63,911 bases of DNA, from positions 1 to 63,911 of IMG/VR virus record IMGVR_UViG_3300021437_000017, one strand, 5' to 3'. The notes under the pieces are model-generated. The model was not told the origin of the DNA. It saw only the letters and a list, made by a program, of their open reading frames with translations, and made no database searches. The translations under genes and the position numbers were made by a program. Positions within the stretch are counted from its first letter, which is position 1, and each line of letters opens with the position of its first letter. This DNA comes from a virus. Positions 36,124 to 43,588 of the stretch are shown here, piece after piece.

Positions 36124-36830
36124 AGAAGAAACCCGCGCTGCTGCATGAAGGTAATTGGGTCTTTATCGCGTTTTGACGAATTGCATGACAAACAGACAAG
36201 TTGAATATTGGTAATCCAATCAGAGCCTCCGCGAGACAGCGGTTTAATATGGTCTTTGCAATATGGTTTAGGAAGATCATGACTACAAATAGCGCATTTT
36301 CCTTTTTGGAGATCAAATAATGTTCTAACTTCAGATGCGTTGTGGTGTCCATCAGCGCCGTGATTAAGTGCGCGCCTTTTTGCTGCGTGAGCCATTCCAT
36401 TGTCTGGGTTGCGGCGCTTCCATTCGGCGCCAGCTTTATTAACGCGTAATTTGTTTGCAATTCTCCACGCACGATCAACGGCCAGATAGTGATCTGGTTT
36501 AGCGGCTCGGCATCGCATCTTAATAGCGCGGTATTTTTCAGGGTTGGCTGCTCTGCGCTTCTGTTCTGCTGCACGCCGTTTCCCTGGATTTGCCTCGCGC
36601 CATGCTTTATTAATTTCCGTTAGCCTTTCCTTTTGTTCCTGATAACGAGCGGAATGATAATGTTTTTCACAAAGTTCCTTAGCTTTAGATGGCAATCCGC
36701 ATACAGAACAAGGAGGTTTTGGTTTCCTCTTACTGATATACGACGTAACATGCCTCTTGGCGTCATAATGACGTTGGCAAAGACCTTTTGCCATTTGAGG
36801 GTTTTCGCACGATGGGGCAGAGCAAATCAT
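36120..36830 (-). CDS. HNH homing endonuclease splitting the thiamine-diphosphate gene
   Basis: This 236-residue protein starts MICSAPSCENPQMAKGLC. Two N-terminal zinc-finger-like modules (C-x4-C-x8-C-x2-H and C-x2-C-x8-C-x2-H) are followed by a basic helical linker with NPEKYRA-type repeats and an HNH nuclease domain: CAICSHDL, then DHIKPLSRGGSD and NIQLVCLSCNSSK. Its start overlaps the stop of the upstream half-gene and its stop overlaps the start of the downstream half, both as ATGA. No extra intron sequence surrounds it. This is an invaded gene in pieces, not an intron or intein. Confidence 0.9.
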   Translation of the reverse strand: MICSAPSCENPQMAKGLCQRHYDAKRHVTSYISKRKPKPPCSVCGLPSKAKELCEKHYHSARYQEQKERLTEINKAWREANPGKRRAAEQKRRAANPEKYRAIKMRCRAAKPDHYLAVDRAWRIANKLRVNKAGAEWKRRNPDNGMAHAAKRRALNHGADGHHNASEVRTLFDLQKGKCAICSHDLPKPYCKDHIKPLSRGGSDWITNIQLVCLSCNSSKRDKDPITFMQQRGFLL

Positions 36831-37927
36831 TTCTGCTCGGCATACTCTGGCAGCACGACGGGATATTTGTCGCGCCATATCTCGCATTGCCAACGCCATT
36901 CTTCTCTGTCACCCAATCCATCCGCTTGCGTTTCTAAGAGGGTTCTGGCGAATTTCTTCGCGTCGCACTCAATCTTCAGATCAACACGCAGCGATGGCTT
37001 ATTCATCTCCGCGCTGTCAATATCGACCATGATGATTTTTGCAGTAGGCGCAAACTTAGGGAAGCTGTAGCCGATCATCGGGACTGACATGCGGCACCCC
37101 ATGATGAGCAGCAAGTCGGCGTTCTGGGCAGCGTAGTTTGATGCGCGGTCTCCGAATAGTCCCATGTGGCCGATGTGGCAAGGACCATCGGCAATCATGT
37201 CCGCTGCCGACCATGATGAGATTACCGGGATTCCGAGCGCACCGATCAGTTCGCGTATTTCATGTTGCGCGCCCGCTAACCTCACGCCGTTGCCAATGAT
37301 CAGTACCGGGCGTTTGGACTGTCGCAACATGGATAGGCAATGCAGTGCGGTCGTCCGCCAGTCTTTTTCAACACGATCTGGCTGGATATAGCCGCGTAGC
37401 AGATCAGGGTCAATCTGCTTGCTCTGGATGTCGAGCGGTATGTCGATCCAGACCGGTCCCGGCCTTCCGGAGTTGGCGATGTAAGCCGCCTTCTCCAACT
37501 CGTAGCGAATATCCTTCTCGTCCTTGATCGTCACCGCATGCTTGGTGATTGACTTGACGAGCGTAACGATGTCAGTTTCCTGCACACCGAATTGACGCAG
37601 CCCGGTATCTGCAATCAGTTGGTCGCGCGTTACCTGTCCAGAAATAGCAATAAGAGGGGTAGAGTCAACCCAAGCGCAAGCAATTCCCGTGATTGCATTC
37701 GTACCGCCAGGCCCACTGGTAACAAGAACACAGCCAATACCGCATATCCTAGCATAAGACTCAGCAGCCATCGCGGCAGCCTGTTCATGATTACACGCAA
37801 CATATTTAAACCTCTCATGATGTCCGAATGAATCATTCAAGTACATTGCGCCGCCGCCGACGACACCAAAAACGTGCGTGATGCCGAGATCAGCAATGAA
37901 GTCTGCGACGTAATCTGAAAGCCTCAT
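36827..37927 (-). CDS. Thiamine-diphosphate enzyme, N-terminal half (split gene)
   Basis: These 366 residues carry the pyrimidine-binding domain and the central domain of an acetolactate-synthase-like enzyme. HVFGVVGGGAMYLND, the catalytic glutamate in NHEQAAAMAAESYAR, TSGPGGTNAITG and PGPVWIDIPLDIQ are family landmarks. Such enzymes decarboxylate a 2-keto acid and pass the carbanion to an acceptor; in surface-sugar clusters relatives (YerE type) add a two-carbon branch to a keto sugar. The product ends LPEYAEQK just where the HNH gene starts. Removing the HNH gene between its ATGA overlaps would not restore one frame. Confidence 0.85.
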   Translation of the reverse strand: MRLSDYVADFIADLGITHVFGVVGGGAMYLNDSFGHHERFKYVACNHEQAAAMAAESYARICGIGCVLVTSGPGGTNAITGIACAWVDSTPLIAISGQVTRDQLIADTGLRQFGVQETDIVTLVKSITKHAVTIKDEKDIRYELEKAAYIANSGRPGPVWIDIPLDIQSKQIDPDLLRGYIQPDRVEKDWRTTALHCLSMLRQSKRPVLIIGNGVRLAGAQHEIRELIGALGIPVISSWSAADMIADGPCHIGHMGLFGDRASNYAAQNADLLLIMGCRMSVPMIGYSFPKFAPTAKIIMVDIDSAEMNKPSLRVDLKIECDAKKFARTLLETQADGLGDREEWRWQCEIWRDKYPVVLPEYAEQK

Positions 37928-37931
37928 GGTA

Positions 37932-38588
37932 TTAATATTGCGTTCTACCTGCGCTCAAGTCAAACGTCGCCCCAGTAGTCCCCGAACATTCCTCACTCGC
38001 CAGCCAACAAACAAGCGATGCGACTTCCTCAACGGTAACGAATCTTTCCATCGGGCATTTGTGCAGCATGATCTGAAGTTGCTCCTCGGGCACGCCGTCG
38101 AATAAAGACGTTCTGACCGCTGATGGCGTAACGCAATTCACCGTGACGCCTGTTTTGGCAGTCTCTTTCCCCAAGCATTTCGTGAGCGCAATCACGCCAG
38201 CCTTCGATACGGAGTATGCCGGCGCCATCGGGTTCACGTCCTTGCCGACCGCGGAACTCATGTTGACAACGCGACCATAGCCCCGACGCACCATGCCGGG
38301 GATGACGTGCTTCGCCACAAGGAACTGGCCGGTGAGATTGACTGCCATCACGTTATCCCACTCGTAGCGTATGTAGCCAAGAGCGGAACCGATTGGGCCG
38401 AATACCCCGGCATTGTTCACAAGAACATCAATGGTCCCGATCTTATCCACTGCGTCGATGACTTGCGCTTCGTCGCGAACATCGGTGCCGTGTGTCCATG
38501 CGTGGACGACGTGGCCAGATGCTCGCAGTCTGTTTGCCACAGCCAAGCCGATGCCACGATTGCCGCCCGTTACCAAAGCCACTCTCAT
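37932..38588 (-). CDS. Short-chain dehydrogenase/reductase
   Basis: This 218-residue SDR has cofactor motif TGGNRGIGLAV (TGxxxGIG), structural NNAG in LVNNAGVFGP, catalytic Ser in VVNMSSAVG and YxxxK in AYSVSKAGVIAL. It would oxidise or reduce a hydroxyl or keto group of a sugar intermediate, alongside the thiamine-diphosphate enzyme downstream. Cofactor preference cannot be told with confidence. It overlaps the SIS gene by 4 bases. Confidence 0.87.
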   Translation of the reverse strand: MRVALVTGGNRGIGLAVANRLRASGHVVHAWTHGTDVRDEAQVIDAVDKIGTIDVLVNNAGVFGPIGSALGYIRYEWDNVMAVNLTGQFLVAKHVIPGMVRRGYGRVVNMSSAVGKDVNPMAPAYSVSKAGVIALTKCLGKETAKTGVTVNCVTPSAVRTSLFDGVPEEQLQIMLHKCPMERFVTVEEVASLVCWLASEECSGTTGATFDLSAGRTQY

Positions 38589-39040
38589 TGACGCTCCTTT
38601 TTCAGTTGCAGCATCGCTGCGTGCCCGGCAACGATCTGATATGCTTCTGCATCCTGCATCGTGTCTCCTTCCATCTCGCCGCCGTCTGCGTAGGTAAAGG
38701 CATGAGGATCTGCGAAGGAACCCGTAATTGCGAAGGTCGCCATCCCGATTCTATTGGCGGTGATAATCGCCTTCAAGATGTTGATGGAATTGCCGCTGCC
38801 CGACAGCGCAATAAGCAGATCGCTAGGCTCTCCGAATACCAGCAATTGCATGGAGAATACTTCTTCGTATCCGTGGTCGTTCGCGATGGCGGTGAGCGTT
38901 GAAACGTCAGCGGTGAGCGCGTAAGCACGGATGCCGACAGAGATAAGATCGTTCGCGATGTGGATTGCGTTGGCGGCACTCCCGCCATTGCCGCAAAGAT
39001 AAACGCGCTTGGCCTGTTTTATGGCATCAACAAGTTTCAT
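38585..39040 (-). CDS. SIS-domain sugar isomerase, GmhA-like
   Basis: This 151-residue SIS domain has YLCGNGGSAANAIHIANDL (phosphosugar loop), LTAIANDHGYEEVFSMQL and ALSGSGNSINILKAI, as in phosphoheptose isomerase, which converts sedoheptulose 7-phosphate into D-glycero-D-manno-heptose 7-phosphate. It is shorter than GmhA (about 190), lacking the N-terminal helices. It is coupled to the kinase gene by a 4-nt overlap. With the next two genes it forms most of the heptose activation pathway. Confidence 0.8.
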   Translation of the reverse strand: MKLVDAIKQAKRVYLCGNGGSAANAIHIANDLISVGIRAYALTADVSTLTAIANDHGYEEVFSMQLLVFGEPSDLLIALSGSGNSINILKAIITANRIGMATFAITGSFADPHAFTYADGGEMEGDTMQDAEAYQIVAGHAAMLQLKKERQ

Positions 39041-39852
39041 CCGAACACTTCCTCCGCTGTCGCAACTGCTGTTCCGAATCTGCCCACTACGATACCGGCC
39101 GCTTTATTTGCGTAACGCGCTGCCTCAACGAGCGTGTGGCCGCGCGTAAGAGCGACCGCTAGCGCCGCAATCGCTGTATCGCCAGCGCCCGACACATCGA
39201 ATACATCCTTCGCAACGCATGGTATTTGAATGACCTCCGCTTCAGTAAAGAGAGTCATGCCGGCGCTTGCTCTGGTAAGCAGAATTGCCCCAATTGCCGA
39301 TTCTCGTCGCAAGCGTTCGGCTTTCTGCGCCATTTGTTCCTCGCTGCCCCAACCGCCAACCATTTCACGCAACTCATTGAGGTTGGGCTTGATGACATCG
39401 GCCCCGCGGTAGCGCTCGTAATCGTGGCCCTTTGGATCAACCAGAACCGCCTTATCGGACTCTTTGGAAATCGCGATAAGGGACGCAACGAATGAAAGAG
39501 ACCCTTTGCCGTAATCCGAGAATACAACCACGTTAGCATCTCCCAACAAGCGTTGAAACTCCTTCAGAATAACGGGTTCTTGTGGCTCGTCGAAGTCTAC
39601 CCTGACAACCTGCTGCTGCTTGGCGATAACTCTAATCTTCGTGACCGCCTTGGCGCTCGGGCTATACAGCGTGTCGCAGGTTGCACCCATCGCAATGCAA
39701 TTAAGGGCGACATTGGCTGCCGCGCCCGCTCGTTCTTCCATTCTGCCCATCTTGACTACAGGCACTGGTGCTTCTGGGGAAATGCGCTCGACGTTACCGA
39801 ACCAGTAAACATCTAGCATCCGATCTCCGACGACCAGAATCCTATTCGACAC
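39037..39852 (-). CDS. PfkB-family heptose kinase (HldE N-domain-like)
   Basis: This 271-residue ribokinase-fold protein opens with ILVVGDRMLDVYWFGNVERI followed by SPEAPVPVV, as in the kinase domain of HldE/RfaE. ERAGAAANVALN is the substrate region and DVSGAGDTAIAALA holds the catalytic Asp and anion hole. It would phosphorylate heptose 7-phosphate at C1. In most bacteria the kinase and nucleotidyltransferase are fused or adjacent; here they are separate genes overlapping by 11 bases. Confidence 0.85.
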   Translation of the reverse strand: MSNRILVVGDRMLDVYWFGNVERISPEAPVPVVKMGRMEERAGAAANVALNCIAMGATCDTLYSPSAKAVTKIRVIAKQQQVVRVDFDEPQEPVILKEFQRLLGDANVVVFSDYGKGSLSFVASLIAISKESDKAVLVDPKGHDYERYRGADVIKPNLNELREMVGGWGSEEQMAQKAERLRRESAIGAILLTRASAGMTLFTEAEVIQIPCVAKDVFDVSGAGDTAIAALAVALTRGHTLVEAARYANKAAGIVVGRFGTAVATAEEVFG

Positions 39853-40300
39853 CGCGCCCCCTGCCGGCTTGATCGATTCTCTTTCGCAGCAGTTCTCCGC
39901 TGATAATTTCGGTTGATGAATAAACGATATCGTTTGTCACGATGATCAACCTCCCACCACACGCTTCAACCGCCGCACGCTCCTTCGCCAGATTTCCGGT
40001 TTTGTCGCCGTTGAGATAGTCAGGCCCCTTCGCGAAGAACGCGGGCCGCACGATGTTGATGACCGCAACGGCGTTCTCGTGGTCGGACAGGATTACGTTG
40101 TCCACAAACTTGAGCGCGGCAATCATCTCCATGCGTTGCTCTTCATTGAATATCGGCCTACCATCACCTTTGCACACCCATCGATCAGAAGTCACGCTGA
40201 CAACAAGACGATCGCCGTATTCCTTGGCTTTCTGCAAATGTTTCTTGTGGCCAATGTGCAGAAGGTCGTAAGTGCCGTGAGCTAAGACTGTCTTAGTCAT
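39842..40300 (-). CDS. Heptose-phosphate nucleotidyltransferase (HldE C-domain-like)
   Basis: This 152-residue cytidylyltransferase-fold enzyme has GTYDLLHIGHKKHLQKAKEYG (HxGH motif in HIGH), SDRWVCKGDGRPIF, the E-E-Q-R motif in NEEQRMEMI, and a C-terminal STEIISGELL in place of the usual S/T-T-T-I. It would activate heptose 1-phosphate, normally with ATP to ADP-heptose. No GmhB phosphatase gene is visible, so the intermediate dephosphorylation would rely on the host. Confidence 0.85.
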   Translation of the reverse strand: MTKTVLAHGTYDLLHIGHKKHLQKAKEYGDRLVVSVTSDRWVCKGDGRPIFNEEQRMEMIAALKFVDNVILSDHENAVAVINIVRPAFFAKGPDYLNGDKTGNLAKERAAVEACGGRLIIVTNDIVYSSTEIISGELLRKRIDQAGRGRGVE

Positions 40301-40470
40301 CAGTCACCGTAAAAGCACATAATTGCAGAGAATAGTCCTATTGCCATTATTACCCCAATTGGAAATGCTGACGCAATTCCGGCACCATCTATTAGCGGGC
40401 CAAGTGCACCCGATATTGGCGCTATCACCAATAGAATAACAGCGCAAACTCCAAACACGATACGCTTCAT
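40300..40470 (-). CDS. Small two-helix membrane protein
   Basis: This 56-residue product (MKRIVFGVCAVILLVIAPIS...) has two hydrophobic segments, residues 4-24 and 32-52. Its stop overlaps the next start by one base (TGATG) and its start lies one base after the LexA-like gene. It is the first non-regulatory gene of the carbohydrate operon. Function is unknown. Confidence 0.6.
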   Translation of the reverse strand: MKRIVFGVCAVILLVIAPISGALGPLIDGAGIASAFPIGVIMAIGLFSAIMCFYGD

Positions 40471-40471
40471 A

Positions 40472-40711
40472 TCATCCGCGCATCACCACCACTATCCCCC
40501 GCGCAATCTTAGGCATGATTTTGATGTAGCCCTTCCTGGCGATGAGATTCATGTGCTTCTGGGCGGCGCTCGCGTTCGCCCATTCAAAGTACTTCGATAT
40601 TTCACCACGTGTCGGCGGATATCCATTCTCATCGTGGAATCTGCAGATGAATTCCAGAACCCTTAATTGAAGCGGTGTGAGCGGCTTCCAAGTTGGTATA
40701 AGCCCTTGCAT
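40472..40711 (-). CDS. LexA-type winged-helix regulator without protease domain
   Basis: This 79-residue protein equals the LexA DNA-binding domain: LTPLQLRVLEFICRFHDENG (helix 1), YPPTRGEISKYF and ASAAQKHMNLIARKGYI (recognition helix and wing). There is no C-terminal Ser/Lys autoprotease, so RecA-triggered self-cleavage is not expected. It is the first gene of the carbohydrate operon. The ATG is only 7 nt from the -10 box, so its mRNA is probably leaderless, as with lambda cI from PRM. Confidence 0.8.
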   Translation of the reverse strand: MQGLIPTWKPLTPLQLRVLEFICRFHDENGYPPTRGEISKYFEWANASAAQKHMNLIARKGYIKIMPKIARGIVVVMRG

Positions 40712-40718
40712 ACGTGAC

Positions 40719-40747
40719 TATATATCCTAATGACTAAATTATGTCAA
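40719..40747 (-). promoter_or_regulatory. Promoter of the carbohydrate operon
   Basis: On the - strand: consensus TTGACA (40747-40742), 17-nt spacer, TATATA (40724-40719), then 7 nt to the ATG of the LexA-like gene. TGACTA occurs twice on the + strand, at 40715 and 40731, 16 bp apart, and could be an operator. This is the only strong promoter seen ahead of the operon. Confidence 0.75.
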
Positions 40748-40759
40748 CAGGCGTATAAC
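40730..40759 (+). promoter_or_regulatory. Divergent promoter for fibre and lysis genes
   Basis: ATGACT (40730-40735, 4 of 6 to consensus), an 18-nt spacer and TATAAC (40754-40759, 5 of 6) face the + strand genes. It overlaps the -35 of the divergent operon promoter, so one bound regulator could affect both. The gene at 40797 has ribosome site ctggaga. Confidence 0.5.
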
Positions 40760-40796
40760 TCTGCTAACGCGCCCAGAAGGGCGACTGGAGACACAA

Positions 40797-41135
40797 ATGG
40801 CTGACCTTGGCGTCGTCAAGACGATTGAACTCTTCACGTCACAGAGCGTTGCAGCGACCAGCAATCCCTATCCAATGCCGCGGGGGCCGACATCGTTTCA
40901 GGCTACCGTCGTAACCACATCAACCGGGGCGAGCGCTGTAATAACCGGCGCGGTTACCGTCCAAGTTTCAAATGACAACGTGGCCTGGCTTGCCTACGGC
41001 ACCTGTTCGGCGGTGGGTACTGGGACCGGAGCGGACGGCTTTGCCGCGGTGGCGCCCTGGGCTTATTGCCGCATGGTCATATCTAGCCTGACGACCGGCG
41101 TATCGGCCTTATTGACGGGGCGTATCGGCTCGTGA
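40797..41135 (+). CDS. Small beta-rich protein, unknown
   Basis: This 112-residue protein, rich in Thr, Ala, Val and Gly, carries VQVSNDNVAWLAYGT, similar in pattern to the small structural protein at 7054. It is followed by a GTGA overlap with the lectin-like gene, so it is likely part of the same virion accessory. Exact function is unknown. Confidence 0.6.
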   Translation: MADLGVVKTIELFTSQSVAATSNPYPMPRGPTSFQATVVTTSTGASAVITGAVTVQVSNDNVAWLAYGTCSAVGTGTGADGFAAVAPWAYCRMVISSLTTGVSALLTGRIGS

Positions 41136-42178
41136 GTTCTGGTAATTCAACATTAGGTGGACGCGCCATTACCGGCATGTCCAAAGTTACCGGAAACATC
41201 GGAAGCGGATCTGGCTCAAGGACTGGAATTAATATTCTCGGCGCAACTGTCCCCGGCGCCCCAACGATCGGCACTGCTGTTGCAGGCAATGCCACTGCAC
41301 AGGTTCCCTACACCGCGCCTGCGAGTAACGGCGGCTCGGCCATCACGAGCTACACGGCGACCTCGACGCCGGGGAACATCACGGGCACGCTCAGTCAGGC
41401 AGGCTCTGGCACGATCACTGTCAATGGTCTGGCTAACGACACGTCCTATACGTTCACTGTCCATGCGACGAACGCGGCGGGCAACTCGGCAGAGAGCGCT
41501 GCAAGCAATTCTATAAGCGCTGGATTTAACCTTGTTGTGCTTCTAATGCACATGGATGGTTCGAATGGTTCGACAACCTTTACAGACCAGATTGGGCACA
41601 CCTTTACAGTTGGCGGTGGAGCGCAGATAAGCACCGCGCAATACAAATTTGGAGGAGCTTCAGGGTTATATAACGGAACTAACGCTTATATTACAACGCC
41701 ACGAACCGCCGAGTGGGCTTGGCCGTCGCAGGATTATACGGTTGAAATGTGGTGTAGGACGAACACAGATAAAACAAATGGGGCTTACGGCCCTGTCCAG
41801 ATTGGGGAGATGGCCCCTACGACATTGAGTCAAGACTGGTCTTTCGGAACCAATGCTACCGGGAAAATCCAGTGGTATTACTGGAACGGATCGGCCGCAA
41901 CTTTTGTTACCGGAACGACAACCGTAACCACTGGCACGTGGCATCATTTGGCAATGACATTAAGTGGCACAACGATCAGATTATTTATTGATGGAGTGCA
42001 GGATGCGACCGGAACAATATCGGGAACGCCGGATGTTTCAACCTCAGCCTATTTAGTTATCGGAGCCTGCAACAGCGTTTTTTACGACGGCTATATAGAT
42101 GACGTGAGAATTACAAAGGGCCTTGCCCGATATACGAGTAATTTCACGCCTCCGACAGCAGCATTCCCGAACTCATAA
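41132..42178 (+). CDS. Fibronectin-III plus LamG-like lectin protein
   Basis: This 348-residue protein starts at GTG in GTGA. Residues 10-30 are Gly/Ser-rich, residues 35-135 form a fibronectin type III-like domain (APTIGTAVAGNATAQVPY, SAITSYTATS, NDTSYTFTVHATNAAG), and residues 140-345 a concanavalin A/LamG jellyroll (YTVEMWCRTN, TWHHLAMTLSGTTIRLFIDG, FYDGYIDDVRI). Such proteins decorate virions or fibres and bind carbohydrate. It lies next to lysis genes. Confidence 0.8.
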   Translation: MSSGNSTLGGRAITGMSKVTGNIGSGSGSRTGINILGATVPGAPTIGTAVAGNATAQVPYTAPASNGGSAITSYTATSTPGNITGTLSQAGSGTITVNGLANDTSYTFTVHATNAAGNSAESAASNSISAGFNLVVLLMHMDGSNGSTTFTDQIGHTFTVGGGAQISTAQYKFGGASGLYNGTNAYITTPRTAEWAWPSQDYTVEMWCRTNTDKTNGAYGPVQIGEMAPTTLSQDWSFGTNATGKIQWYYWNGSAATFVTGTTTVTTGTWHHLAMTLSGTTIRLFIDGVQDATGTISGTPDVSTSAYLVIGACNSVFYDGYIDDVRITKGLARYTSNFTPPTAAFPNS

Positions 42179-42270
42179 TGCCACGCGCCAACTCCCTGCG
42201 CGTTTCGACGCCCCCCGGCAGCGGGCGGAAAGCCGGGATGAATTGAGGTAACCAACAAGGAAGAAAAATC

Positions 42271-42567
42271 ATGGGTGATCCAGCCTTGAGCCGAGACGAG
42301 TTTTACCAGTGGCTATCGAATAGCTTTCGGCAGCATGTGGAAGCCAATACGCAGACACGAGAGCGGGTGGAGAAACTGAGCCTCGCTGTGTTCGGTGACG
42401 GCAATGGGGTGCCTGGCATACAGGCCGACGTGAAGCACCTGGTCTGCGTGAGCCGCCGCATAAATGCGTGGTTGGACGGAGTATCAAGACTGGGCAGGTT
42501 CGGCGGGGCGCTGCTGATCGTGGCGGCGGCGGGCGCGACATTCGGCAAGACGATGGGTTGGCTATGA
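42271..42567 (+). CDS. Membrane-anchored lysis-region protein, possible holin
   Basis: This 98-residue protein has a soluble helical part (residues 1-70) and one C-terminal membrane segment (FGGALLIVAAAGATFGKTMG). It directly precedes the endolysin-like peptidase gene with an ATGA overlap and has ribosome site aaggaag. Single-segment holins or pinholins fit this layout, but an N-terminal soluble domain of 70 residues is unusual. Confidence 0.6.
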   Translation: MGDPALSRDEFYQWLSNSFRQHVEANTQTRERVEKLSLAVFGDGNGVPGIQADVKHLVCVSRRINAWLDGVSRLGRFGGALLIVAAAGATFGKTMGWL

Positions 42568-42974
42568 TCTCCATCCTTGACCTGTTCGGCAACTTCTTCG
42601 ATTGCGACGATGCGACCGACGAAGTGAAGGCCAACGCGCAAGACTTCCTCGACAATGTTCTCAATCCGTTGCTCATAGAGGCCGAGGCGCATGGCATCGA
42701 CCTGAAAATCAACCCGCGCACCAAGACATACGTATCCGGCGAGCAATATGGCGGCTTCCGCCCTCAATCATGTCCGATCGGCGCACCGCACAGCGCACAC
42801 AAGCTCGGGCTGGCCTGCGACGTTTACGATCCTGACGGGGCGCTGGACGCCTACCTGACGGACGCCATCCTTGCGGCGCACGGGGCATATCGCGAAGCAC
42901 CAAGCGCGACGCCGGGCTGGGCGCATATCACCTCGCGCGCGCCGGCCTCGGGGCATCGCACGTTTATGCCATGA
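42564..42974 (+). CDS. Peptidase M15-like endolysin
   Basis: This 136-residue protein has the zinc and catalytic pattern of M15/VanY-type D-Ala-D-Ala or L-Ala-D-Glu peptidases: HSAHKLGLACDVYD (HxxGxAxD) and GWAHIT near the C-terminus. It lacks a signal peptide and so depends on a holin. Coupled by ATGA to the putative holin genes on both sides, it is the only cell-wall enzyme of the lysis cluster. Confidence 0.8.
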   Translation: MISILDLFGNFFDCDDATDEVKANAQDFLDNVLNPLLIEAEAHGIDLKINPRTKTYVSGEQYGGFRPQSCPIGAPHSAHKLGLACDVYDPDGALDAYLTDAILAAHGAYREAPSATPGWAHITSRAPASGHRTFMP

Positions 42975-43297
42975 GCCTGTTTCACACCGAAGAACGCCGC
43001 GCCAAGCCGTTTGACTTCGACGGCGCGAAGTTTTCCACGCAGAAGGCTGTCACCTACATCCTTGTCGGCCTATTCTGTTACGTGTCCGTGTTGATCCTGA
43101 GCGTGCCGGGCACGGATCAGTCAGAACGGAGTATGATCCTGCAAACCGTTATCAATTTGGCGCTGCTGGCTACCGGCTATTGGCTCGGATCGAGCAAGCA
43201 AGCGGCAGATCGGCCGGTAGCGTCAACCGAACCACCCGTAGGCGAACTCGAGTACTTCAAATCACAACCAAAAGGAGAATCAGATGGCAAATCTTAG
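42971..43297 (+). CDS. Two-helix membrane protein, holin-like
   Basis: This 108-residue protein has membrane segments at about 27-46 (TYILVGLFCYVSVLILSV) and 58-75 (MILQTVINLALLATGYWLG), then a charged C-terminal tail. This is the plan of class II holins. It overlaps the endolysin stop (ATGA). Two holin candidates flank the endolysin; one may be an antiholin. Confidence 0.65.
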   Translation: MSLFHTEERRAKPFDFDGAKFSTQKAVTYILVGLFCYVSVLILSVPGTDQSERSMILQTVINLALLATGYWLGSSKQAADRPVASTEPPVGELEYFKSQPKGESDGKS

Positions 43298-43571
43298 AGC
43301 ACAGCAAGATGCACCAAGACCGCAAACACTTCTCGAATCCAAAATCGGAGAAATCGAATCACGCCTGAAGTCTTTAGTTGAAGCAGAAAGAAGAATCGGC
43401 GCGGCAATTAACAGGCTTATTAATCCGCGCCCTGCTGACGTAGCAACGGGAGCCGAGAGTATGCCACCCCCCGCCACAATTGAGGGGCAGTTACAAAATA
43501 TCGTTCGTCAACTCGATATCTTGGTCGGGGAATTAAGCGGGCATGCTGAAACTCTTGATTCAGCGATTTAA
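43284..43571 (+). CDS. Coiled-coil lysis-region protein, unknown
   Basis: This 95-residue protein has two helical stretches with heptads (LLESKIGEIESRLKSLVEAE and IEGQLQNIVRQLDILVGELS) joined by a Pro-rich linker. It has ribosome site aaaggaga and overlaps the holin-like gene by 14 bases. It has no membrane segment. The role may be structural; it is not a clear spanin. Confidence 0.55.
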   Translation: MANLRAQQDAPRPQTLLESKIGEIESRLKSLVEAERRIGAAINRLINPRPADVATGAESMPPPATIEGQLQNIVRQLDILVGELSGHAETLDSAI

Positions 43572-43588
43572 CCACCAAAGGAGAAATA

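Noticed and set aside
36120-36830. Group I intron or intein carrying the HNH gene
   Set aside because: The HNH frame differs from both half-genes, start and stop overlap them by 4 bases, and there is no room for intron RNA structure or intein splicing blocks.
35458-37927. Simple frameshift in one thiamine-diphosphate gene
   Set aside because: About 700 bases with an intact, well-structured HNH protein separate the halves, so this is an insertion and not a sequencing error.
41132-42178. Diversity-generating retroelement target, as in BPP-1
   Set aside because: No reverse transcriptase gene and no template/variable repeat pair were recognised, although the genome plan is otherwise BPP-1-like.
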